Source: Lysobacteraceae bacterium (GTDB lineage Bacteria > Pseudomonadota > Gammaproteobacteria > Nitrococcales > AK92). Taken from it: a stretch of DNA of 64,000 bases. The notes under the pieces were generated by a model. The model saw only the letters and a list, made by a program, of their open reading frames with translations. It searched no databases and was not told the DNA's origin. This document shows, one piece after another, positions 1-10,089 of this stretch (positions within the stretch are counted from its first letter, which is position 1; each line of letters opens with the position of its first letter). The translations under genes were made by a program, and so were the position numbers. The stretch is taken from the NCBI GenBank assembly GCA_012523465.1, contig JAAYIK010000003.1, positions 1 through 64,000 on the forward strand. The letters run 5' to 3'.

Positions 1-1
1 C

Positions 2-1735
2 AGCGTCACCTCCAGCTTCCCCCCGGTCGAGGAAGCCTTCCCGCTCAGCGTCGAGCTGGCGGCGCCGCAGGAGGTCCTGGCCCGCTGGGACACCCGCGAC
101 GGCTTCTATCTCTACCGCGACAAGATCGCCTTTGCCCTGCCCAACGGCGAGGCCCGGATCATCGAGCTGACGCTGCCGGAAGGCAAGCTGCTGGACGATC
201 CTTACTTCGGCCCCATGCAGGTATTGTACGGCCCGATAGAAGCCCGCCTGCGGCTGGATCGGCCGCTGACGCGGCAGGCCTTGCTGCAGATCGAATACCA
301 GGGTTGCGCCGAGGCCGGGCTTTGCTATCCACCGCAAACCGTGCACTGGACGCTGACCGCCGGCACGGCCTCGGCCGCGCCGGCGACGGCAACCAGCCCG
401 CCCCCGCCGCTCGATGAGGGCAGCCGCCTGCAGTCACTGCTGGCCGGCGGCAACCTGCCGCTGATCCTGGGAGCCTTCTTCGTCGCTGGCCTGCTGCTGG
501 CCTTCACTGCCTGCATGTACCCGATGATCCCAATCCTCTCCGGGATCATCGCCGGCGACCGCCACCGCGGCAGCGGCCTGCGCTCCTTCCTGCTGTCGCT
601 GACCTATGTCGAGGCCACAGCCGTCACCTACGCCCTGGCCGGGGTCGCTGCCGGCTTCTCCGGCATCGCCATCCAAGCCAATCTGCAAAATCCCTGGATC
701 CTGGGCAGCTTCGCCGGCCTGTTCGTGCTGCTGTCGCTGTCCATGTTCGGCGTCTTCAACCTGCAAATGCCAGCCGCCGTGCAAACCCGCCTCTCCGCGC
801 TGTCCGCTGCCCAGAAAGGCGGCACCTTCATCGGCGCAGCGGTCATGGGCGTGCTGTCGGCGCTCATCGTTGGCGCCTGCTCCGGTCCGGCCCTGATCGC
901 AGCCCTCGCCTTTATCAGCACCACCGGCGACTATGCGCTCGGCGGCCTTGCGCTGTTCACACTCGCCAATGGCATGGGCCTACCGCTGCTGCTGATCGGC
1001 ACTGCCGCCGGGCGCTTCTTGCCCCGCTCTGGCCCCTGGATGGAGCGGATCCGCCAATTGTTCGGGATCGCCTTCCTGGTGGTTGCCGTCTGGCTGCTGG
1101 AGCGGCTGCTGCCGGGGCATCTGGCGCTGGCGCTGTGGGGCGCCCTGCTGCTGGGGATCGCAGTTTTCTTGGGCGCCTGCGACCAAATCACCCGCGACGC
1201 CGGCAGCCTGCTGCGGCTGCGCAAGTTCGCCGGCGTGCTGCTGCTGATCTGGGGCAGCCTGCTGCTCCTGGGGGCTGCAGGCGGCAGCTCGGATTTCTGG
1301 CGCCCCCTGGCCGGCTTCACCGCCGCGACCGTCCCCGGCGACGGCCAAGTGACAGCGACTTCCCGCCGCGTGCATACCGTCGCCGAACTGGAGGCGGCGC
1401 TCGCCCAGGCCCGTGCCGCCCGCCGCCCGGTGATGCTGGACGTACGCGCCGATTGGTGCGTCTACTGCATCCAGCTGGAGCGGACCACCTTCCCAGCGCC
1501 CGAAGTGCAGCAGGTACTGCGTGATGCGCTGCTACTAACCGTTGACGTTACCGCCATGAGCAACGACGACAAGGCGCTGCTCAATCATCTGGACGTGTTC
1601 CTGCCCCCCGCGGTGATCTTCTACGATGCCAACGGCAACGAGCGCCGCGAGTTCCGCGTGGTGGGCTTCCTGGAGCCGGCTGCCTTCGCCGCTCGGGCGC
1701 GCCAGGCCCTGCTTGACGAGGCTCAACCGCTATGA
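2..1735 (+). CDS. dsbD: Thiol:disulfide interchange protein DsbD, 5' truncated by window edge
   Basis: Inner-membrane reductase that carries electrons from cytoplasmic thioredoxin to periplasmic partners. The frame is open from nucleotide 2, so the start and signal peptide lie upstream; 577 residues are visible. The N-terminal DsbD-alpha part has a Cys pair near visible residues 102 and 108 (motif CAEAGLC). A polytopic core follows, with the two membrane cysteines in TACMYP and GACSGP contexts that define the DsbD transmembrane domain. The C-terminal thioredoxin domain has ADWCVYC near residue 486. Cys pairs in all three modules are intact. The stop overlaps the next start (ATGA), so the TlpA-like gene is translationally coupled. 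Reading this as DsbD rather than CcdA rests on the three-domain layout. Confidence 0.95.
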   Translation, partial: SVTSSFPPVEEAFPLSVELAAPQEVLARWDTRDGFYLYRDKIAFALPNGEARIIELTLPEGKLLDDPYFGPMQVLYGPIEARLRLDRPLTRQALLQIEYQGCAEAGLCYPPQTVHWTLTAGTASAAPATATSPPPPLDEGSRLQSLLAGGNLPLILGAFFVAGLLLAFTACMYPMIPILSGIIAGDRHRGSGLRSFLLSLTYVEATAVTYALAGVAAGFSGIAIQANLQNPWILGSFAGLFVLLSLSMFGVFNLQMPAAVQTRLSALSAAQKGGTFIGAAVMGVLSALIVGACSGPALIAALAFISTTGDYALGGLALFTLANGMGLPLLLIGTAAGRFLPRSGPWMERIRQLFGIAFLVVAVWLLERLLPGHLALALWGALLLGIAVFLGACDQITRDAGSLLRLRKFAGVLLLIWGSLLLLGAAGGSSDFWRPLAGFTAATVPGDGQVTATSRRVHTVAELEAALAQARAARRPVMLDVRADWCVYCIQLERTTFPAPEVQQVLRDALLLTVDVTAMSNDDKALLNHLDVFLPPAVIFYDANGNERREFRVVGFLEPAAFAARARQALLDEAQPL

Positions 1736-2253
1736 ACGGTCGCTTGCTGGCATCGATGGTCTTGGCCGCCCTGATCGGCGCCGGTGCCGGCATCGGCGGT
1801 TACATGCTCTATGAATCCCGGCTGCAGTCGGCCGGGGCGGAGCCGCGTCCGGCATTCCAGCTGCCCGACCTCGACGACCGACTGCAGTCGGTCAACCAAT
1901 GGGACGGTAAGGTGCTGGTATTGAATTTCTGGGCCACCTGGTGCCCGCCCTGCATACGCGAGATCCCTATGCTGGTCGAGATCCAGCAAGAGCTGGGCGA
2001 GCAGGGCCTGCAAATCGTGGGGATTGCCGTCGACAAACGTGATCCAGCCCGCAGTTTCGTCCATCAGCTCAAGGTAAACTACCCGGTCCTCTACGGCGTC
2101 CAGTCGGCGCTGGAAGTCTCTCTGCTCTACGGCAACGATGCCGGAACGCTGCCGCACACGGCCATCGTCGACCGTCAAGGCTACATTCGCCACATCATCC
2201 GCGGCGAGCTGGAGCGCGAACAGCTGCTCGAGCTGGTCACGTCGCTGTTGTGA
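1732..2253 (+). CDS. TlpA/ResA-type membrane-anchored thioredoxin-like protein
   Basis: 173 residues: an N-terminal hydrophobic anchor (about residues 5-25), then a periplasmic thioredoxin fold with NFWATWCPPC (Cys71 and Cys74) and a cis-Pro region around LPHTAIVD. This is the AhpC/TSA-Redoxin-like TlpA/ResA branch, whose members reduce periplasmic disulfides, often of apocytochrome c. It overlaps dsbD by 4 nt, so DsbD is the likely electron donor. A dsbD-tlpA-aroQ order is known in other gammaproteobacteria. The specific client cannot be told from the sequence. Confidence 0.9.
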   Translation: MNGRLLASMVLAALIGAGAGIGGYMLYESRLQSAGAEPRPAFQLPDLDDRLQSVNQWDGKVLVLNFWATWCPPCIREIPMLVEIQQELGEQGLQIVGIAVDKRDPARSFVHQLKVNYPVLYGVQSALEVSLLYGNDAGTLPHTAIVDRQGYIRHIIRGELEREQLLELVTSLL

Positions 2254-2343
2254 CTTTGTCGCGAATTTGGCCTGAAAATCCGGCAAACTCCACGGAAACT
2301 GCAGCGATGTGGTGGACAACCCGCTCGGCTTCCGCCAGAATCC

Positions 2344-2372
2344 GCCTCCAGCGCACATGCTGCGCTGGAGGC
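2344..2372 (+). other. Perfect hairpin upstream of aroQ
   Basis: Twelve-base arms (2344-2355 and 2361-2372) pair perfectly around a 5-nt loop. The hairpin ends about 5 nt before the likely aroQ Shine-Dalgarno (GAGGAAA) and has no T-tract. It could end dsbD-tlpA transcription, protect an mRNA end, or modulate aroQ translation; the sequence does not decide between these. Confidence 0.55.
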
Positions 2373-2385
2373 GTACGAGGAAACG

Positions 2386-2832
2386 ATGGCGAAGCTGCTT
2401 GTACTCAACGGGCCGAATTTGAATCTGCTGGGACGGCGGGAGCCGGAAATCTACGGCAGCGACACGCTGGCGGATATCGAGGCTCGTCTGGCCAAGCTGG
2501 CGCAGGAGGCCGGCGCGGCGTTGCAGTGCTTCCAGAGCAATGCCGAGCATGCCCTGATCGAGCGAATCCACGCCGCCGCCGACGATGGCACGGACTTCAT
2601 CATCTTCAACCCCGGCGCCTACACCCACACCAGCGTGGCACTGCGCGACGCATTGCTCGGCGTCGCCATCCCCTTCATCGAGCTGCACCTTTCCAACGTG
2701 CATGCCCGGGAGGCGTTCCGGCAACGCTCTTACCTATCGGACATCGCCGTCGGGGTCATCACCGGCTTCGGCGCATTTGGCTATGAACTCGCTCTGAAGG
2801 CTGCCCTGAACCACCTTCAGAAGAACAAGTAA
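2386..2832 (+). CDS. aroQ: 3-dehydroquinate dehydratase, type II
   Basis: Converts 3-dehydroquinate to 3-dehydroshikimate in the shikimate pathway (cytoplasmic dodecamer). The 148 residues match the type II family length. Visible are the N-terminal NGPNLNLLG motif, the active-site Tyr23 in EIYG, the NPGAYTHTS segment and the catalytic His region HLSNVHARE near residue 100. The ATG follows GAGG at a suitable distance. It is followed 12 nt later by accB, the usual gammaproteobacterial aroQ-accB-accC linkage. Confidence 0.97.
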   Translation: MAKLLVLNGPNLNLLGRREPEIYGSDTLADIEARLAKLAQEAGAALQCFQSNAEHALIERIHAAADDGTDFIIFNPGAYTHTSVALRDALLGVAIPFIELHLSNVHAREAFRQRSYLSDIAVGVITGFGAFGYELALKAALNHLQKNK

Positions 2833-2844
2833 GGATTCACGCTG

Positions 2845-3282
2845 ATGGATATCCGCAAACTCAAACGCCTGATCGAGCTCCTGGAGGAGTCCGGGATCAA
2901 CGAAATCGAGATCAAGGAAGGCGAGGAATCGGTGCGCATCACCCGCACCCCCAGCGGCCCTGCGGTGCCCACCGTGCAGCATTACACCATCCCGGCGGCG
3001 GCGCCTGCCCAGGAGGCGGCTGCCGACCCGGCATCCGAGCTGCCGGAAGGCCACGTCGTCCGCTCCCCCATGGTCGGCACCTTCTACCGTGCGCCGGCGC
3101 CGGGCGCCAAGCCCTTCGTTGAGGTCGGAACCCGGGTCAAGGTTGGCGATCCGCTCTGCATCATCGAAGCCATGAAGATGCTGAACCAGATCGAAGCGGA
3201 CAAGGATGGGGTCATCAAGGCCATCCTGGTCGAAAACGCCCAGCCGGTCGAGTTCGACCAGCCGCTGTTCGTCATCGAATAA
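2845..3282 (+). CDS. accB: Biotin carboxyl carrier protein of acetyl-CoA carboxylase
   Basis: 145 residues. The N-terminal helical segment (about 1-35) is followed by an Ala/Pro-rich linker (about 36-65) and a biotinyl domain carrying EAMKM, with Lys111 as the biotinylation site. It carries the carboxyl group between biotin carboxylase (AccC, next gene) and the carboxyltransferase AccAD in the first step of fatty acid synthesis. The linker is somewhat short compared with E. coli AccB (156 residues). accC starts 28 nt downstream, so the two are probably co-transcribed. Confidence 0.97.
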   Translation: MDIRKLKRLIELLEESGINEIEIKEGEESVRITRTPSGPAVPTVQHYTIPAAAPAQEAAADPASELPEGHVVRSPMVGTFYRAPAPGAKPFVEVGTRVKVGDPLCIIEAMKMLNQIEADKDGVIKAILVENAQPVEFDQPLFVIE

Positions 3283-3310
3283 CGTTCGCCAACGGGACAC
3301 GCACTCTTCC

Positions 3311-4654
<1,344 letters not shown>

Positions 4655-4663
4655 TCCTCAGCG

Positions 4664-4690
4664 CCGTCGGCGGGAGCATCCCGCCGACGG
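4664..4690 (+). terminator. Hairpin terminator candidate after accC
   Basis: A 12-bp perfect stem (4664-4675 with 4679-4690) closes a 3-nt loop 10 nt past the accC stop. No T-run follows, so it may be a weak intrinsic terminator or a 3'-end stabilising structure. Confidence 0.5.
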
Positions 4691-4871
4691 ACCCCGTCTC
4701 ATCGGCTGCGCAGCCTGCGCTCCCCACGGCCAGCCAAACCAGCCACGGCCGCCTCGGCCTTCCCGCCACGAAGCATCCGCATGCCTTAAACTATCCCTTC
4801 CACGGTCGTTGCGGATCAGACAGCTGGAAGCTTTTTCCTGCTCGTACAAGCATGAGAAGTAAGAGGCAACC

Positions 4872-5834
4872 ATGAGCAAGCGACGAATCTGCATTCTTGG
4901 TGGGTCCGGCTTCGTCGGGCGGCATCTGGCCAGCGCCCTCGGCAAGGAGAACGTATCCATCCGGGTGCTGACCCGCAACCGCGAACGCAACCGCGACCTG
5001 CTCGTCATTCCCAGCCTGGAGCTGGTGGAAGCCGACATCCACGACCCAACCGTGCTGCGCAAGCACTTCGGCGAGTCGGATGTGGTCATCAACCTGGTCG
5101 GCATCCTCAACGATCCGCATCGCGACGGCCGCACCTTCCGGCGCGTGCATGTGGAGCTGCCGCGCCAGATCGTGGACATCTGCCGCCAGACCGGCATCCG
5201 CCGCCTGCTGCACATGAGCGCTCTTGGCGCCGCCAGCGACGCACCCAGCAAGTACCAGCAGACCAAGGCTGAGGGCGAGGCGCTAGTGCTGGACGCCAAC
5301 TCCTCGCAGCTCGCCACCACCACCTTCCGGCCCTCGGTGATCTTTGGCCGGGGCGACAGCTTCTTCAATCGCTTCGCCAGGCTGCTCAGGCTAGCCCCGG
5401 GCTTCTTCCCGCTGCCGACGCCGAATGCACGCTTCAGCCCGGTGTACGTCGGCGACGTAGCCCGCGCCTTCATCAACAGCCTGGACGAGCGCGACGCCTA
5501 CGGCCGCTCCTACGAGCTGTGCGGTCCGCGCACCTATACCCTGCGCGAGCTGGTGGAATACACCACCGAGGTCACCGGCCACAAGCGCCGCATCATCGGC
5601 CTCGGCGACGGCCTCTCTCGGCTGCAAGCGCGCATCCTTGAGCGTCTGCCTGGGCAGCCATACAGCTACGACAACTACCTCTCCTCCACCCGCGACAACG
5701 TCGGCACCACGGAGGACCTGGAAAGGCTCGGCATCCGGCCGACCGCCGTGGAGGCCATTGTTCCCGGCTACCTGGGGAACTTTGGCGCCCGCAGTCGCTA
5801 CAACGAGTTTCGCAAGGAAGCGCGACGTGTCTGA
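4872..5834 (+). CDS. Complex I NDUFA9-like NAD(P)-binding epimerase-fold protein
   Basis: 320 residues of the atypical short-chain dehydrogenase (NAD-dependent epimerase) superfamily. The Rossmann motif GGSGFVG lies at the N-terminus ([13 protein letters not shown]), followed by [10 protein letters not shown] and a YQQTKAEGE segment that stands where SDRs have YxxxK. This N-terminal and YQQTKAEGE pattern is typical of the bacterial NDUFA9-like group, usually annotated as complex I NDUFA9 subunit family; an actual role in NADH dehydrogenase is not shown and no nuo genes are present. The last 8 nt overlap the GTG start of cca, implying coupled translation. Confidence 0.85.
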   Translation: MSKRRICILGGSGFVGRHLASALGKENVSIRVLTRNRERNRDLLVIPSLELVEADIHDPTVLRKHFGESDVVINLVGILNDPHRDGRTFRRVHVELPRQIVDICRQTGIRRLLHMSALGAASDAPSKYQQTKAEGEALVLDANSSQLATTTFRPSVIFGRGDSFFNRFARLLRLAPGFFPLPTPNARFSPVYVGDVARAFINSLDERDAYGRSYELCGPRTYTLRELVEYTTEVTGHKRRIIGLGDGLSRLQARILERLPGQPYSYDNYLSSTRDNVGTTEDLERLGIRPTAVEAIVPGYLGNFGARSRYNEFRKEARRV

Positions 5835-7083
5835 AACGGCTGGGCTGCGCGTCTACCTGGTAGGCGGTGCCGTCCGCGACAAGCTGCTGGGGCTGCCGGT
5901 CACGGAGCGCGACTGGGTGGTGGTCGGCGCCAGCCCGGAAGAGATGCTGCGGCGGGGCTTCAAGGCCGTGGGCAAAGATTTTCCGGTCTTCCTGCACCCG
6001 CGCACCAAGGAGGAGTACGCCCTGGCGCGAACCGAGCGCAAGACCGGCCCCGGCTACCGGGGCTTTGCCTTCCATGCCGCGCCGGACGTGACCCTGGAGC
6101 AAGATCTGGCGCGACGCGACCTCACCATCAACGCCATCGCGGAGACGACCGATGGCGAGCTGGTCGATCCCTTCGGCGGCAAGCGGGATCTGGAGCAGCG
6201 TCTACTGCGCCACGTCTCTCCTGCCTTCGCCGAAGACCCGGTACGCATCCTTCGGCTGGCCCGCTTCGCAGCCCGCTACCACCGGCTCGGCTTCAAGGTC
6301 GCGCCGGAAACCATGGCGCTGTGCCAGCGGATGGTAGCCGCCGGCGAGGTCGATGCGCTGGTGCCGGAGCGCGTCTGGCAGGAGCTGGCCAAGGCGTTGA
6401 TGGAGCCCTCGCCAGAAGTCTTCATCACAGTGCTGCGGGAGTGCGGCGCCTTGGCTAGGCTGATGCCAGAAGTCGACCGCCTGTTCGGCATCCCGCAGCC
6501 GCCGCAGCATCATCCCGAGATCGACACCGGCGTGCACGTGCTGCTGGCGCTGCGTCAGGCCGCCCGTCTCAGCGACGATCTCTGTGTCCGCTTCGCGGTG
6601 CTGGTACACGACCTCGGCAAGGGAACCACGCCGCCGGAGGAGCTGCCCCGCCACCGCGGCCATGAGCATCGCGGCGTGCCGCTGGTGGAGGCGCTGTGCC
6701 GGCGGCTGCGAGCTCCCAACGATTGCCGCGACCTCGGCTGCCTGGTCGCCAAGCTGCACCTGCACTGCCACACGGCCTTCCAGCTGCGGCCGCAAACCGT
6801 ACTCAAGCTGTTCGAGCAGCTCGACGCCTTTCGCCGGCCGCAGCGGCTGGAGCAGTTCGTGCGCGCTTGCGAAGCGGACGCCCGCGGCCGCACCGGCCTG
6901 GAAGATCGCCCCTACCCGCAGGCCGACTATCTACGCGAAGCCCATGCCGCCGCCATGGAGGTTAGCGGCGGCAGCTTTGCCCGCCAGGGCCTGAAAGGCA
7001 CTGCAGTCGCCGCGGCGGTGCGGCAGGAACGCATCGCCCGGATCGCTGCGATCAAGCAGCGCTGGCAGCAGCAGGGCGAGTGA
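5827..7083 (+). CDS. cca: Multifunctional CCA-adding tRNA nucleotidyltransferase
   Basis: Adds or repairs the 3' CCA of tRNAs. The GTG at 5827 ([18 protein letters not shown]) is chosen because homologues begin a few residues before YLVGGAVRD; it gives 418 residues against 412 in E. coli. The nucleotidyltransferase motif GGAVRD, the carboxylate pair in TERDWVVVG (Glu in the position of the first E. coli Asp) and [10 protein letters not shown] are present. A C-terminal HD phosphohydrolase domain has HDLGKG near residue 261, as in the enterobacterial-type multifunctional enzyme. It overlaps the upstream epimerase-like gene by 8 nt and converges on mnmC. Confidence 0.96.
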   Translation: MSETAGLRVYLVGGAVRDKLLGLPVTERDWVVVGASPEEMLRRGFKAVGKDFPVFLHPRTKEEYALARTERKTGPGYRGFAFHAAPDVTLEQDLARRDLTINAIAETTDGELVDPFGGKRDLEQRLLRHVSPAFAEDPVRILRLARFAARYHRLGFKVAPETMALCQRMVAAGEVDALVPERVWQELAKALMEPSPEVFITVLRECGALARLMPEVDRLFGIPQPPQHHPEIDTGVHVLLALRQAARLSDDLCVRFAVLVHDLGKGTTPPEELPRHRGHEHRGVPLVEALCRRLRAPNDCRDLGCLVAKLHLHCHTAFQLRPQTVLKLFEQLDAFRRPQRLEQFVRACEADARGRTGLEDRPYPQADYLREAHAAAMEVSGGSFARQGLKGTAVAAAVRQERIARIAAIKQRWQQQGE

Positions 7084-7096
7084 CGGTGCTGCCCGA

Positions 7097-8947
7097 CTAC
7101 GGCTGGCGGTAAAACCGCGCCGGCACCAGCGCCTCCTGCAGCCGCCCATCGCAAGGCAGAGGCAGCGCCAGCAGCTGCGCGGCGATGAGATCGGCGCACA
7201 GCGGCGTGCTAGTAAGCCCCCGGCTGCCGTGACCGGCGGAGATCCAGAGTCCTGGAATCGCCTGCCCCGCAGCGTCCGCTGCCGGCCCGGCCAAAGGCAG
7301 CGAATCCGCGCTGTAGCACCGCAAACCCACCCGCCTGCCGGCCAGCGTCAGCGCCACTCCCCCCAGCTCCTGCCAATACATCGGCAGCGCTGCGCGAAGG
7401 GCGACGATGTTGGCGGCGTCGTCCGCCGGGTCGGGCGCTAGGCTGTCATTGCCCCGGTTGAAGGTGGCGCCGACCACGTGCAGCCCCCCGACAGCGGGAA
7501 TCACGCTGCCACTATGGCACACTGCCTGCCGCCAGCGCTGCGAGGCAGCGGTTGCCTTGACCAGCGTGATCTGGCCGCGCAGCGTCCGCAACCGGGCCGG
7601 CCCGGTGTCCAGCAGTCGCTGCGTCTCGTGGCCGGCGCACAGCACCACCGCGTCGAATTCCTCCGTGCCAGCTTCGCTCTCGATACGCCAGCCGCCGGGC
7701 GCCGCCTGCAACGACCGCACGCGCTGCTGCAGCAGCCGTACGCCGGCATGCGTGAGCAGTCGCTGACACCAGAGCGGCGGCGACAGGTAGCCGGCATGCA
7801 CGAAGCAGGCGCCCGCGCGCCCGGCATGCGTGCCAAACTGCAGCTCCTCCGGTGGCCAATAGCCAGCCTCCTGCGCCTTGCGCATCCGCTCCAGCCGGCC
7901 CGCATCCGTCGGCAGGTGCCAGACCCCGTTGAGCCGACCCTGGGCCGGATCGGCCGGGAAGCCGAGCCGCCGCAACCAGGCCAGGGCATGGAAATAGCTG
8001 CTCTGGTAGAAGCGATTGCGGTCGCTGAAGTGCGGCGTGGCGCTGCAATAGAGTACGCCGGCCGGGTTGCCGGAGGCGCCCTGGGCCACGCCCCGACCGT
8101 CGTAAACCGTCACCCGGCAGTCCAGCTCGGCCAGCGCCCGAGCCGTGGTGCTGCCGGCAAGGCCTGCGCCGATCACCGCCACCTGCCGAGGGCGAATGCG
8201 CGCCGGCCGCCACTCGCCGGGGAAACGCGCCACCAGCATTTCCCGCTTGCCGCCGAAGCCCTTGCGCCGCTCGACCAGGAAGCGGGCCTGCTGCAGCCCA
8301 CGGCGCACGAAGCCGGCAGCGGTGAAGGTCGCCAGCGTGGCACCGGCGCTGCTGCGGCGGGCCAAGGCCTGGAACAGCTCGTCCCGCCACATGTCCGGAT
8401 TCTTGCGCGGAGCGAAACCGTCCAGGAACCAGGCGTCGCAGCGCAGCCGAGCGAGCGGCCAAAGCGCACCAGAATCGCCGTAGAGTAGGCACAGGTGGAT
8501 GCGCCCTCCGGCGAGCACCCGCTTATGGAAGCCTGGCGCAGCCGGCGCCGGGTTGGCGACAAAATCGTGCAGCAGCTCCGCAGGAATCCACGGGCGCTGC
8601 CGCTGGATGGCGGCGAATTCGGGCAACGGCAGCGGATGCTTCTCGGAGCTGTAGTAGAACAGCCGGCAGCTTGCGGGCGCCTGCTCGAGAAAGCGGGTGG
8701 CCGCACGGAAGAAGTTCAGCCCCGAGCCGAAACCGGTCTCGCCGATCACGAAGACGCTCTGCTCGGGCAGCTGGCAGAAGCGCTCGGTCAGCGCATTGCC
8801 ATCGATAAACACATAGTCGGTCTCCGCCACGCCGTCCGCGGAGGCCGGGCTGTTGGCATAGTAGTGATCGTCGAAGCGGGGGGCGTAGAGGGCAGTGCCG
8901 TCCCGCACCACAGCGGCGGGTTCGATCGGCTGGAAGACGTCGTTCAT
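7097..8947 (-). CDS. mnmC: Bifunctional tRNA 5-methylaminomethyl-2-thiouridine biosynthesis protein MnmC
   Basis: 616 residues with two domains. The N-terminal methyltransferase (about 1-240) shows GETGFGSGLNF for SAM binding and WFLDGFAPRKNPDMW. The C-terminal FAD-dependent oxidase (about 255-616) begins with the dinucleotide motif VIGAGLAGSTTA. MnmC(o) removes carboxymethyl from cmnm5(s2)U34 and MnmC(m) methylates the product to mnm5(s2)U34 in wobble-modified tRNAs. Both halves appear intact. Only 13 nt separate its stop from the convergent cca stop. Confidence 0.96.
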   Translation of the reverse strand: MNDVFQPIEPAAVVRDGTALYAPRFDDHYYANSPASADGVAETDYVFIDGNALTERFCQLPEQSVFVIGETGFGSGLNFFRAATRFLEQAPASCRLFYYSSEKHPLPLPEFAAIQRQRPWIPAELLHDFVANPAPAAPGFHKRVLAGGRIHLCLLYGDSGALWPLARLRCDAWFLDGFAPRKNPDMWRDELFQALARRSSAGATLATFTAAGFVRRGLQQARFLVERRKGFGGKREMLVARFPGEWRPARIRPRQVAVIGAGLAGSTTARALAELDCRVTVYDGRGVAQGASGNPAGVLYCSATPHFSDRNRFYQSSYFHALAWLRRLGFPADPAQGRLNGVWHLPTDAGRLERMRKAQEAGYWPPEELQFGTHAGRAGACFVHAGYLSPPLWCQRLLTHAGVRLLQQRVRSLQAAPGGWRIESEAGTEEFDAVVLCAGHETQRLLDTGPARLRTLRGQITLVKATAASQRWRQAVCHSGSVIPAVGGLHVVGATFNRGNDSLAPDPADDAANIVALRAALPMYWQELGGVALTLAGRRVGLRCYSADSLPLAGPAADAAGQAIPGLWISAGHGSRGLTSTPLCADLIAAQLLALPLPCDGRLQEALVPARFYRQP

Positions 8948-8981
8948 GAGCGGATCCGCAATTGCCAGGCTAGCGCAGCGC

Positions 8982-10040
8982 TCAGTCGGCCTGACGGCGC
9001 TCGGCCGACTCTACCCGCACCAGCCGATAGAGCCGAATGGGCTCGCGCAAGCCGCGGATGTGCGCCTGTTGCGGCTCGACGAAACGCAGCTCCGGATCGT
9101 CCCCGACCGCCTCGCGCACATGCTCGGAGACGATGATGTCGCGGGAGTGGGCGTAGCCGCATAGCCGCGCTGCCAGGTTGACCGTATTGCCGATCACCGA
9201 GAAATCGAGGTGCTCGCCGCTGCCGATGTTGCCCTCGACCACCATCCCCATGTGGATGCCGATGCCGACCGGCATCGGCGGTACGTCGTCGCTGCGCATG
9301 CTCTCGGTCAGACGCATGATCTCCAGCGCGCAATGGCAGGCGTCCCAGGCCATGCAGTCGCTGTCGAAGACAGCCATGATGCCGTCGCCGCCGAACTTGT
9401 CGACGTAGCCCCGATGACGGTAGACAGCGTCCACCTGGGTGCCTAGCTGGCGGCTGATGGTCGAGAACAGCATGGGGGCGGGGATGGTCTGCGAGAGCGC
9501 GGTAAAACCGCGGATGTCGGAGAACAGGATGCAGACCTCGCGCTCCTGCGGCGGCAGATAGCCGCTGCCATTGCTGCTCTCCTCGATCAGCCGCCGCAGC
9601 CGCGGCGAGATGTAGCGCGCTAGGTTGCGCCGCACCCGGTCCAGCTGGGCGAAGATCTCGTATTTTTGCAGCTGGCCGGTCAGGCGGGCGATGACGGCGA
9701 TGGGCTCCAGCGGCTTCTGCAAAAAATCGTCACACCCGGCGGCGAAGGCCCGCCGCAGCACAGAACCCTCTTCCAGCGCGGTCATCATGATGATGGGGGT
9801 GAAGCGGTAGCGGGGATCCTGCCGCAGGCGCTGGCACAGCTCGAAGCCGTCCATGTCGGGCATTTCGACGTCGATGATGAAGGCGTCCGGCACATCCTCG
9901 GCAGCCGCCAGCGCCTGCTCGGTGTTTTCGGCAGCCGTGACGGCAAAACCTGCCGATTCAAGAATGCGTGTCAGAGCAGCCACCGATGCCGGGTGGCTAT
10001 CCACCACCAACACCCTGTTCTGACGCTTCGTGTTACCCAT
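8982..10040 (-). CDS. Response regulator with class III adenylate cyclase output domain
   Basis: 352 residues. An N-terminal receiver domain (about 8-125) has the phospho-acceptor Asp in FIIDVEMPD, switch Thr in MMTA and Lys in LQKP; the usual acidic pair near the start is VDS, so one acidic residue is Ser. The C-terminal cyclase domain (about 175-345) has metal-binding Asp in LFSDIRGFT, DKFGGDGIMAVF (Lys in the adenine-selecting position) and SVIGNTVNLAARL. These residues point to cAMP rather than cGMP synthesis. No sensor kinase gene is adjacent. A TATAGT -10-like element lies at 10094-10089 on the minus strand, without a clear -35. Confidence 0.88.
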   Translation of the reverse strand: MGNTKRQNRVLVVDSHPASVAALTRILESAGFAVTAAENTEQALAAAEDVPDAFIIDVEMPDMDGFELCQRLRQDPRYRFTPIIMMTALEEGSVLRRAFAAGCDDFLQKPLEPIAVIARLTGQLQKYEIFAQLDRVRRNLARYISPRLRRLIEESSNGSGYLPPQEREVCILFSDIRGFTALSQTIPAPMLFSTISRQLGTQVDAVYRHRGYVDKFGGDGIMAVFDSDCMAWDACHCALEIMRLTESMRSDDVPPMPVGIGIHMGMVVEGNIGSGEHLDFSVIGNTVNLAARLCGYAHSRDIIVSEHVREAVGDDPELRFVEPQQAHIRGLREPIRLYRLVRVESAERRQAD

Positions 10041-10089
10041 ACTCGGCCATGATGATGTGCCCCAGCACTCGAGTCGGTGCCTTGCGCCA

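Noticed and set aside
5880-5925. Loss of a catalytic Asp in Cca (TERDW)
   Set aside because: Glu keeps the carboxylate and is an acceptable variant at this position; the rest of the active site is intact.
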